The position numbers and the translations under genes are program-made. This document shows, one piece after another, positions 6,002-12,944 of a stretch of DNA of 12,944 nucleotides; within the stretch, counting starts at the first letter, position 1, and each line of letters begins with the position of its first letter. Below the pieces are notes generated by a model, which was given only the letters and a program-made list of their open reading frames with translations, ran no database searches and was not told the origin of the DNA. The stretch is taken from positions 1 through 12,944 of the forward strand of contig CALXGC010000056.1 of the NCBI GenBank assembly GCA_944387755.1, given 5' to 3'. Source of the stretch: an uncultured Oscillospiraceae bacterium (GTDB taxonomy: Bacteria > Bacillota_A > Clostridia > Oscillospirales > Oscillospiraceae).

Positions 6002-7447
6002 ATGGAACTCACCGAACAATTTATCCTGCTCCAGGCCCCCAATCCCGCGGCGGCGGAGAACGGCCGCAAGCTGTCCAGGGGCGGGAAATTTTCCAATCTC
6101 TGCCGCAGTGAAGACGGCTCCCTTCTCTGGGGAGCGTGCGCCGGAAGCGGCAGGACGCCCTACCGGGTGTCTGTGGACTGGACCGACCCCCAGGCGCCTG
6201 TGTGCCGGTGCTCCTGCCCCAGCCGGCAGTTTCCCTGCAAGCACGCCCTGGGGCTGATGTTTGAACAGCTGGCGGGAAAGCCCTTTGCCGCGGCCGAAAT
6301 CCCCCAGGACCTGGCGGAGAAGCGGGCCAAACAGGCGGCCCGGACCGCCAAAAAAGAGGCGGCTGTCCCGTCCCCAGAGGCCCAGAAGCCGAAAAAAACC
6401 AACGCCGCCGCCCAGGCCAAGCGTCTGAAGCGCCAGCTGGAGGGCCTGGACATGGCGGAGCAGATGGCGGAGGACCTGCTGAACGCCGGCGTGGGCAGTC
6501 TGGAGGGCAGTTCGGCAAAGACCTATGAACAGCTCACCAAGGAGCTGGGCAACCACTACCTCACCGGCCCTCAGACCGCCTTCTCCCGCATCGCCCTGGC
6601 CGTGCGCACCCTCCAGCAGTCCCCCCAGCAGGCGGAGGAGGCCTATCAGGAGGCCCTGCGGGTGCTCGTTGCCCTGCGCTCCACCATCCGGAAGGGCCGG
6701 GTCTTTTTGCAGCAGAAGCTGGAAGGGCAGCCCGCCGCCGAAGATTCCATCCTCTTCGAGGCGATGGGGGGCGTCTGGAAGCTGGAGGACCTGCGGGCCA
6801 TGGGCTCCTGCCGGGAGAACGTCCGTCTGGTGCAGCTCTCCTTTGACGTGTCCTACGACGAGGCCCGGCGGGAATATGTGGAGCGGGGCTTCTGGCTGGA
6901 TCTGGACAGCGGGCGCATTGACCAGACCCTGAATCTCCGGCCGGTGAAGGCGCTGAAATATGTGAAGGGGGAGGACAGCTGCTTCTCCCTGCTGGAGGTC
7001 CCGGTTTTGTACAGCTACCCCGGCGGAGAGTGCCGCCGCATCCGCTGGGAGAGCGCCGTCCCCCGCCCGCTTACGGCGGAGGAGCAGGCCGCCCTGCCCG
7101 CTCTGGCCCAGCCCAGTGTGGCCGCCGGGGTGAAGCTGGTGAAAAGCCAAATTAAGAACACCCTTCTGCCCAAGTTCCTGCCGGTGCTGCTCCCGGTGGG
7201 CCGGGTGGGAAGGGTTGGGGACGCCCTGGCGCTGGAGGACCCCTCCGGCGGGCGGATTGTCCTCCGGGACCGCCGGGAGGACGGCCCCAGCCACGCCTCC
7301 GCCGCCCGGACCGCCGCCCTGCCCGGCGGTCTCCAGGCGGGGGACGCCCTGTTCGGGCTGATGTTCTATGACGCCGGGGACCGCTCCCTGTGCCTGCACC
7401 CATACGCCGCCGTGACCCGGAAGCAGATTGTCCGGCTTCAGTACTAA
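6002..7447 (+). CDS. SWIM zinc-finger protein of a YehL-type MoxR system
   Basis: A 481-residue soluble protein. Residues 66-84 carry a SWIM zinc finger with the pattern CxC...CxH: ligands Cys70, Cys72, Cys79 and His81 in CRCSCPSRQFPCKH. SWIM fingers bind nucleic acid or protein. A Lys/Ala/Glu-rich charged linker follows (about 103-150), then a large domain without a recognised motif. The ATG at 6002 has GAAGGTGG just upstream; an earlier frame start at 5915 lies in the promoter. It is the first gene of the operon and ends 13 bases before the next start. SWIM proteins recur beside MoxR AAA+ and VWA genes (YehQ in E. coli), which suggests target recognition, but the target is unknown. Ala/Lys repeats and Gly-rich turns are frequent but the codon use matches its neighbours. 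Confidence 0.8.
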   Translation: MELTEQFILLQAPNPAAAENGRKLSRGGKFSNLCRSEDGSLLWGACAGSGRTPYRVSVDWTDPQAPVCRCSCPSRQFPCKHALGLMFEQLAGKPFAAAEIPQDLAEKRAKQAARTAKKEAAVPSPEAQKPKKTNAAAQAKRLKRQLEGLDMAEQMAEDLLNAGVGSLEGSSAKTYEQLTKELGNHYLTGPQTAFSRIALAVRTLQQSPQQAEEAYQEALRVLVALRSTIRKGRVFLQQKLEGQPAAEDSILFEAMGGVWKLEDLRAMGSCRENVRLVQLSFDVSYDEARREYVERGFWLDLDSGRIDQTLNLRPVKALKYVKGEDSCFSLLEVPVLYSYPGGECRRIRWESAVPRPLTAEEQAALPALAQPSVAAGVKLVKSQIKNTLLPKFLPVLLPVGRVGRVGDALALEDPSGGRIVLRDRREDGPSHASAARTAALPGGLQAGDALFGLMFYDAGDRSLCLHPYAAVTRKQIVRLQY

Positions 7448-7460
7448 GGGGGGAATTTTT

Positions 7461-9374
7461 GTGGATTTACAGCCTCTGTATGACGTACAGGAGCGGCTGG
7501 AGCACGCCGCCATCGCCGGAACCGGCATTTTAAGCGAGGACTTCCGCCTGGCGCGGGCCAGACAGGCTCTTGCGCCTCTGGCGGCGGCCAGCCCGGTGTT
7601 TGCAAAAATTACCGCCGGGCTGGACGCCCTGCTGGCCGCGCCGCCGGAGAAGCGGGGGGGCACTCTGCTGGACGTGCTGGCCCTGGTGGACGCGGTGGCC
7701 TACACCCAGGCCTCCTCCGGCGCAGCCGGAGAATTGGAGCCCCTGCCCCCCGGCGCGGGGCGCTATGAGGAGATCCCCTACAGCCAGCTCAGCCCCCTGC
7801 TGGAGGCCCTCACCGGGACGGGCAGCGGCCGGTACAGCGTGGTCCGGGAGACCTATCAGCGTCATCCGGCGTTCTTTGCCGACTACCGGGTGCTTCCCGC
7901 CCTGGTGGACGGCCTGGGGGACAGCTATGTGGACCTGGCGGACCTGAACGCCTGGATTTTGGGCCGGCAGGGGCCGGAGCTTCTCCCCCTGCTGACGCGG
8001 GACTTCGACCCCAAGGGGGGCCGGGGGATGGCCCGGCGGGTGGAGGTCATAGCCAAGACCGCCGGCGCCCAGGCCAACGAATTTTTCCTGGCCCAGCTCC
8101 CCCAGGCGAAGAAGGAGGTGCGCATGGCCCTCATTGACGCCCTGTCCTGCGCCCCCTCCAACGCGGCGCTGCTGCTGGAGCTGTGCCAGACGGAGCGGAA
8201 GGGGGAGGGCCTGGTCCGGGCCCGCCGCGCCCTGCTCCGGATGGACGCGCCGGAGGCGGAGGATTTTTGGGACAAGCTCGCCCAGGAGGAGCCGGAGGAG
8301 GTGCTGGAGCTTCTGGCCCACGCCTCCTCCCGGACGGCCTGCCGCCTCACCGCCCGGCTCTTCCAGGGCTTGCTGGACTGGATGGAGGCCAACCCGGACG
8401 CCGCGCTGCCCAAAGCCCTTCTGACGCTGCTGGAGGGACTGCTTCAGGCCCTGGAGGGCAAGACCGGCCCGGAGATCGCCGCTCTCTACCGCCGCCTGGC
8501 CGGTCTGACGGAGAAGCAGGTAATCCGGCAGGCGGTGGAGGACGGCAAACGCATCTCCCTGCGCTTCAGCGGCGGCTCCTTCCGCCGGCCGGCGGCGATG
8601 GCCCTGTCCAGGACCCTGCTGTCCGCGGCGCCGGACCAGGCGCTGCTCTCCCTGGCCGTCCAGCTTCCGGAGCAGGGGGGAGACGTCTTTCTGGCCCCCG
8701 CCCTGGCGGCCCGGCTTCTCACCCAGAGCCCGGAGGCAGTCTATGTCTGGGCGGAAGCGCAGCTCTTCCCCGCCGGCTCTCTCCGGAAGCAGGCGCTTAC
8801 AGACTTCTCCGCAGTGCTGGACCGTCTGCACTGGGACGAGGACAGCCAGCGCTACCGGGTCTTTGCCGGGCAGCTCTCCATGCTGGGAGAGTTGGCGTTC
8901 ACCCCGGCCGCTGTCCCGCCCCTGGACATGCGGTGGTTCCCCCTGCTGGCCCGGATTGGGATGCCGGAGGCGGCGCAGACGCTGCTGGGCCTGCTCCACG
9001 GCCGGACGCTGGCCTCCCTGCCGCCGGAGGTCTCCAGCCGCCTGTACCGGTACGCCATGGACCTCTCTGACGCCCAGGCCGTCCAGGGGGTCATCGACCG
9101 GCTGGAACGCCTGGGCTGGACGGAGTGGAGCAATTTCGTGGTCCAGTGGGCCATGCGCCGCAGCGGCGGCTCTGCCGCCTGGCGGGAGCTGGTCCTCCTG
9201 CTGGACCTGCTGCCCGTTCCGGCGGGAGAGAAGCTGGCCCAGTACCGGGCGCTGGAGCGCCTGGCCGGGGAAAAGAAAGTGAAAATCCGGTCTCAGCTCT
9301 GGGCCGCGTCCGAGATTCAGGAGCGTCTGGCCGTCTGGGAGCAGGAGACAAGGGGAGGAGAGACACATGTCTGA
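7461..9374 (+). CDS. Large helical-repeat protein, DUF5691-like, of the YehL-type system
   Basis: A 637-residue soluble protein with no signal or membrane segment. It is rich in Leu, Ala and paired amphipathic helices, with HEAT-like units in the middle (for example the segment around FFLAQLPQAKKEVRMALIDA, near residues 210-230, and following repeats), suggesting a protein-binding solenoid. By position between the SWIM and AAA+ genes and by the VLPALVDG and LNAWILGRQG segments I assign it to DUF5691-like proteins; this is a moderate-confidence family call. The GTG at 7461 follows AAGGGGGGA with good spacing; a TTG at 7428 would lie inside the preceding gene. Its end overlaps the AAA+ gene by eight bases, indicating translational coupling. 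Confidence 0.65.
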   Translation: MDLQPLYDVQERLEHAAIAGTGILSEDFRLARARQALAPLAAASPVFAKITAGLDALLAAPPEKRGGTLLDVLALVDAVAYTQASSGAAGELEPLPPGAGRYEEIPYSQLSPLLEALTGTGSGRYSVVRETYQRHPAFFADYRVLPALVDGLGDSYVDLADLNAWILGRQGPELLPLLTRDFDPKGGRGMARRVEVIAKTAGAQANEFFLAQLPQAKKEVRMALIDALSCAPSNAALLLELCQTERKGEGLVRARRALLRMDAPEAEDFWDKLAQEEPEEVLELLAHASSRTACRLTARLFQGLLDWMEANPDAALPKALLTLLEGLLQALEGKTGPEIAALYRRLAGLTEKQVIRQAVEDGKRISLRFSGGSFRRPAAMALSRTLLSAAPDQALLSLAVQLPEQGGDVFLAPALAARLLTQSPEAVYVWAEAQLFPAGSLRKQALTDFSAVLDRLHWDEDSQRYRVFAGQLSMLGELAFTPAAVPPLDMRWFPLLARIGMPEAAQTLLGLLHGRTLASLPPEVSSRLYRYAMDLSDAQAVQGVIDRLERLGWTEWSNFVVQWAMRRSGGSAAWRELVLLLDLLPVPAGEKLAQYRALERLAGEKKVKIRSQLWAASEIQERLAVWEQETRGGETHV

Positions 9375-10458
9375 GAAAAATGTACAGCGTCTCCCGGCGG
9401 AGGAGCTCTTCCAGCGGGAGCTGGACGCCCTGATTTCCGCCGAGGAGGACCCCATTCCCACCGGCTGGCGGATGTCCCCCCGGTCGGTGCGCGCCTACAT
9501 CACCGGCGGCGTGACGGTGAAGGGGGTAGAGATCACCCCGAAATACATCGGCAGCCGCCGCCTGGTGGAGGTGGCCATCGCCACCCTGGTGACGGACCGT
9601 GCCCTGCTGCTCACCGGCGAGCCCGGAACCGCGAAATCCTGGCTCAGCGAGCACCTGGCCGCCGCCGTCAACGGGGACTCCACCAAGGTGATTCAGGGCA
9701 CCGCCGGCACCACAGAGGAGCAAATCCGCTACTCCTGGAACTACGCCATGCTCATCGCCAAGGGCCCCAGTCTGGAGGCCCTGGTGAAGAGCCCGGTCTA
9801 CCGGGCCATGGAGACCGGCTCCATCGCCCGGGTGGAGGAGATCTCCCGCTGCGCCAGCGAGGTGCAGGACGCCCTCATCTCCATTCTCTCGGAAAAACGG
9901 CTGAGCGTGCCGGAGCTGGGCCTGGAGGTCCCGGCGGCCAAGGGCTTCTCCGTCATCGCCACCGCCAACACCCGCGACAAGGGGGTCAACGACATGTCCG
10001 CCGCCCTGAAGCGCCGGTTCAACATTGTGGTCCTTCCCACCCCCTCCGACCTGGAGACGGAGCTGGACATTGTCCGCACGCGGGTGGCCCAGCTCTCCGC
10101 CGGCCTGGACCTGAACGCCAGCCTGCCCGGCGGGGACACGGCGGAGAAGGTCGTCACCATCTTCCGGGAGCTGCGGGCGGGGGCCACCCTGGACGGCAAG
10201 CAGAAGCTGAAGACCACCAGCGGCGTCCTCTCCACCGCTGAGGCCATCTCCCTGCTGGCCAACTCCATGGCCCTGGCAGGCAGCTTCGGCAGCGGGACCG
10301 TCTCCCCGGCGGACCTGGCCGCCGCCCTTCAGGGGGCGGTCATCAAGGACGAGGAGAAGGACCGCCTGGCCTGGAAGGAGTATCTGGAGAACGTGATGAA
10401 AAAGCGGGGGAGCGGCTGGCTGCCCCTGTACCGGGCGTGCCGGGAGCTGGAGCCGTGA
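9367..10458 (+). CDS. MoxR-family AAA+ ATPase, YehL-like
   Basis: A 363-residue AAA+ ATPase, close to the length of E. coli YehL. Walker A is GEPGTAKS (84-91, Lys90). The Walker B region reads ARVEEISR with Glu157-Glu158 in place of the usual Asp-Glu. Sensor 1 is ATANTRD (Asn201), and the arginine-finger region is ALKRRFN (Arg216/Arg217). The QDALISILSEKRL helix after Walker B is characteristic of MoxR proteins. A helical lid domain follows. MoxR ATPases act as hexameric chaperones with VWA partners to remodel or insert cofactors in target proteins. The ATG at 9367 follows AGGGGAGG and overlaps the previous gene by eight bases; the stop shares one base with the next start. The target is unknown. 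Confidence 0.9.
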   Translation: MSEKNVQRLPAEELFQRELDALISAEEDPIPTGWRMSPRSVRAYITGGVTVKGVEITPKYIGSRRLVEVAIATLVTDRALLLTGEPGTAKSWLSEHLAAAVNGDSTKVIQGTAGTTEEQIRYSWNYAMLIAKGPSLEALVKSPVYRAMETGSIARVEEISRCASEVQDALISILSEKRLSVPELGLEVPAAKGFSVIATANTRDKGVNDMSAALKRRFNIVVLPTPSDLETELDIVRTRVAQLSAGLDLNASLPGGDTAEKVVTIFRELRAGATLDGKQKLKTTSGVLSTAEAISLLANSMALAGSFGSGTVSPADLAAALQGAVIKDEEKDRLAWKEYLENVMKKRGSGWLPLYRACRELEP

Positions 10459-12710
10459 TGGGCGGACCGGTCTTTTTTGGGGTGCGCCACCTGTCCCCGG
10501 CGGCGGCCTTCCATCTGCGGCAGGCTCTGGACGAGCTGCGGCCGGCGCTCATTCTGGTGGAGGGCCCCTCCGACCTGAACGGGCAGATGCACTGGCTCTG
10601 CCACCCGGAGACTCAATTCCCGGCGGCCATTCTGGCCTACACCAGACAGGCGCCGGTGCGCACCATCCTGTACCCCCTGGCCGTCTACTCCCCGGAGCTC
10701 CAGGCCATCCTCTGGGCCCATACCCACGGGACGGCGTGCCGCTTCATGGACCTGCCCTCCGGGGCCATGCTGGCCCTGGAGGAGGCGGACACGCCGGAGG
10801 AGGAACCGGCAGAGAACACCGAATGGGTCTACCGCCGCTTAGAGCAGCTCTCCGGAGAGGACCACGACGCCTTCTGGGAGCGGAACTTTGAGCAGCTCTC
10901 CGGCTGGCGGGCCTTTCAGCGGGCGGCCAACGCCTTCGGGACCCAGCTCCGCCGGACCGCCCGGGACGGGAAATACCGCACGGCCGAGACCCTGGTGCGG
11001 GAGGCCTATATGAAGCGGACCATCTGCCAGGCTGTGGAGCAGGGCGTCCCGCCGGAGAAAATTTTCTGCGTCTGCGGCGCCTTCCACGTCCCCGGCCTGG
11101 AGGAGAACGAGCCTATGACGGACCAGGAGCTCTCCGCCCTGCCCCAGACGGAGTGCACCGCCACACTGATGCCCTACTCCTACTACCGCCTGTCCACCCG
11201 CTCCGGCTATGGGGCGGGCAATCAGGCCCCCGCCTACTTCGAGCTGCTGTGGGAGGCCCTCCGCCGGGGCGGCCCGGCGGACCTGCCCGGCCTCTACCTC
11301 GCCCGCCTGGCCGCCGCCCACCGGAAGGCGGGCAACCTGGTCTCCTCCGCGGAGGTCATTGAGGCCCTGCGCCTGGCAAATACCCTGTGCGCCCTGCGCG
11401 GGAGCGCCTTCCCCTGCCGGAACGACCTGCGGGACGGGGCGGTGGCTGCCATGGGCCACGGGAACTTTTCGGAGCTGGCCGCGGCGGCGGCGGACACGGA
11501 GATCGGGACGCGGGCGGGCTATATCCCGGAGGGGGTGAGCCGCACCAGCGTCCAGGAGGACTTCTACCGCCAGCTCCGGGAGCTGCGCCTGGAGAAATAC
11601 CGGGGCCTGGAGGCCCAGCGGCTGGACCTGGACCTGCGGGAGCGGCTGAACGTAAAGAGCCGTCAGGCGGCCCTTCTGGACCTGCGGCGGTCCTTCTTTC
11701 TCCACCGGCTGCGGGTGCTGAACATTCACTTTGCCGCCCCGCTGCCCTCCCGGCAGGAGGGGGCCAACTGGGGGGAGTACTGGTCCCTGCGCTGGACACC
11801 GGAGGCGGAGATTGAGGTGGTGGAGTCCTCCCTGCTGGGGGACACCATCGAGGGGGCCGCCGCCTTCGCTCTGAAAGAGCGGGGGGAGTCCTGTACCTCC
11901 ATCGCTCAGGCGGCGGCGCTCTTTCAGGACGCCTTTCTGTGCGGAATGCCCGCCGCCGCCCGCCACGCCCTGGCTGTGCTCCAGAGCCTGTCGGTGGACG
12001 CCGCCGCCCTCACCGAGGTGGCGGAGACCGCCGCCCGGCTCTCCGCGGCGATACGGTACGGGAGCCTGCGCCAGTTCGACCCCGCTCCGGCGGTCCCCCT
12101 GCTCCAGCAGCTCTTCCTCCGGGCCTGTCTGACCCTGGAGGAGGCCTGCCAGTGCGGCGCACAGGAGGCCTCCGCCGTCACCGCCGCCATGGACCAGCTC
12201 AACCGCGTCCAGCTGGAGCACGACTGTCTGGACGGAGCGCGGTGGACCAGCCTGCTCCAGCGCATCTCCGACCGGGACGATCTAAACACCCTGTGCTCCG
12301 GCTTCGCCATGGCCGCCCTGCTGGAGCGTGGGGAGGCAGACGAGGACCTGCTGGCCCGCGAGGTTGCCCGCCGCCTCTCCCCCGGCGTGCCCGCCGACCT
12401 GGGGGCCGGCTGGTTCGAGGGGCTGGCGTCCAAAAACCGCCGGGCCCTCATCGCCCGCCTGTCTCTGTGGAAGCACCTGGACGGGTATCTGGCCGCCCTG
12501 GACGAGCTCCAGTTCCGCCGGGCGCTGGTCTTTCTCCGCCGGGCCTTTTCCTCCTTCACCCCGTCGGAGAAGAGCGGCATAGCGGAAAATCTGGGAGAGA
12601 TCTGGGGCGTGAACCAGGACCAGGCCGCTGAAGCTCTGACGGGGACTCTGACGCAGACGGAGCAGGACGCCCTGAAGGACCTGGACGCCTTCGACTTTGA
12701 CGACATCTGA
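10458..12710 (+). CDS. DUF5682 protein (YehM-like) with TraB/TIKI-like N-terminal motifs
   Basis: A 750-residue soluble protein matching the length of E. coli YehM. The N-terminus reads FFGVRHLSPAAAFHL with His11, followed by RPALILVEGPSD with Glu35; a second conserved histidine lies in VCGAFHVPGL (His210). This G-x-x-H ... E ... G-x-x-H pattern resembles the TraB/TIKI/ChaN/EreA superfamily, some of which are metal-dependent hydrolases; that link is inference from motifs. The remaining 500 residues are helical with many Leu/Ala repeats, and the C-terminus is acidic (DLDAFDFDDI). The ATG at 10458 forms a TGATG overlap with the AAA+ stop. An upstream in-frame GTG at 10437 is less likely. It ends nine bases before the VWA gene. 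Confidence 0.8.
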   Translation: MGGPVFFGVRHLSPAAAFHLRQALDELRPALILVEGPSDLNGQMHWLCHPETQFPAAILAYTRQAPVRTILYPLAVYSPELQAILWAHTHGTACRFMDLPSGAMLALEEADTPEEEPAENTEWVYRRLEQLSGEDHDAFWERNFEQLSGWRAFQRAANAFGTQLRRTARDGKYRTAETLVREAYMKRTICQAVEQGVPPEKIFCVCGAFHVPGLEENEPMTDQELSALPQTECTATLMPYSYYRLSTRSGYGAGNQAPAYFELLWEALRRGGPADLPGLYLARLAAAHRKAGNLVSSAEVIEALRLANTLCALRGSAFPCRNDLRDGAVAAMGHGNFSELAAAAADTEIGTRAGYIPEGVSRTSVQEDFYRQLRELRLEKYRGLEAQRLDLDLRERLNVKSRQAALLDLRRSFFLHRLRVLNIHFAAPLPSRQEGANWGEYWSLRWTPEAEIEVVESSLLGDTIEGAAAFALKERGESCTSIAQAAALFQDAFLCGMPAAARHALAVLQSLSVDAAALTEVAETAARLSAAIRYGSLRQFDPAPAVPLLQQLFLRACLTLEEACQCGAQEASAVTAAMDQLNRVQLEHDCLDGARWTSLLQRISDRDDLNTLCSGFAMAALLERGEADEDLLAREVARRLSPGVPADLGAGWFEGLASKNRRALIARLSLWKHLDGYLAALDELQFRRALVFLRRAFSSFTPSEKSGIAENLGEIWGVNQDQAAEALTGTLTQTEQDALKDLDAFDFDDI

Positions 12711-12719
12711 GGGGGGCAT

Positions 12720-12944
12720 ATGATGACACAACCGAACCAACTGGCCCGCTGGCGGCTGATCCTGGGGGCGGAGAGCCAGCCGGCCCTTACCGGGATGGGC
12801 GCGCTCTCCCTGTCCCAGGAGGAGCTGCTGATGGACAGCGCCCTGGCGGCCATCTACGGCGGCCCGGAGGAGAGCTTCGGCGCCGCCGGAGGCCGCGGCC
12901 CCTCCTCCCCCCACATCGCCAAGTGGCTGGGGGACCTGCGCAGC
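12720..12944 (+). CDS. VWA-domain protein of the YehL-type system, N-terminal part (runs off window)
   Basis: Seventy-five codons are present and the frame is open at the window end. The N-terminus carries LARWRLILG, an LLMDSALAAIYG helix and PHIAKWLGDLRS, which are typical of the leader region of VWA (CoxE/YehP-like) proteins that partner MoxR ATPases; the metal-binding MIDAS motif would lie further downstream and is not in view. Two ATGs are adjacent (12720 and 12723); the second has better spacing from GAGGGGGG (12709-12716). It is the fifth gene of the operon, nine bases after DUF5682. The call rests on the N-terminal pattern and context rather than on a visible VWA fold. Confidence 0.7.
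   Translation, partial: MMTQPNQLARWRLILGAESQPALTGMGALSLSQEELLMDSALAAIYGGPEESFGAAGGRGPSSPHIAKWLGDLRS

Noticed and set aside
5969..7663. 564-residue open frame on the minus strand opposite the SWIM gene
   Set aside because: It is Gly/Pro/Gln/Leu-rich low-complexity sequence typical of the antisense of a G+C-rich gene, spans the plus-strand promoter region, gene and next start, and has no recognisable domain.
7530..9461. 643-residue open frame on the minus strand opposite the DUF5691-like gene
   Set aside because: An antisense shadow with the same low-complexity composition. The plus-strand frame has a proper ribosome site, operon spacing and overlap with the AAA+ gene.
1..12944. CRISPR arrays, tandem repeats or a restriction/toxin-antitoxin locus
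   Set aside because: Scanning both strands by eye showed no regularly spaced repeats and no nuclease, methylase or toxin-antitoxin signatures.

Overview
The window reads as chromosomal DNA of a G+C-rich Firmicute, probably a gut-type Clostridia (Oscillospiraceae-like). The basis is inference from style: AGGAGG-type ribosome binding sites, TTGACA/TATAAT promoters, ATG/GTG starts, strong third-position G/C bias, and the gene families present (DUF4405, DUF3783, MATE, hemolysin III). No taxonomic marker gene is present.

Region 1 (1-1929): the last codons of an unidentified gene, then a DUF4405 six-helix membrane protein with several membrane histidines, coupled by a 4-base ATGA overlap to a secreted lipoprotein of the alpha/beta hydrolase fold. 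The first 28 codons of an aldo/keto reductase follow and are cut off by an insertion sequence. Region 2 (1912-2867): a 956-bp IS982-like element with perfect 15-bp terminal inverted repeats and one intact DDE transposase on the minus strand. No target duplication is visible, and the rest of the aldo/keto reductase does not appear on the far side, so this is a rearrangement junction rather than a simple insertion.

Region 3 (2868-5767): a small DUF3783 protein, a tRNA-Leu(GAG) with a consensus promoter and a strong terminator, and a MATE efflux gene converging on a hemolysin III (PAQR/TrhA-like) gene across a shared bidirectional terminator.

Region 4 (5768-12944): a short divergent promoter region, then a tightly packed plus-strand operon: SWIM zinc-finger protein, a large DUF5691-like helical-repeat protein, a MoxR-type AAA+ ATPase, a DUF5682 protein with a TraB/TIKI-like N-terminus, and the start of a VWA-type protein that runs off the window. 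This matches the poorly characterised YehL-type MoxR system (E. coli yehL/yehM/yehP/yehQ). The likely logic is an AAA+ remodelling ATPase working with a VWA adaptor, with the SWIM, repeat and DUF5682 proteins as substrate-recognition or effector parts. The biochemical task is unknown. This operon is the most interesting content of the window.
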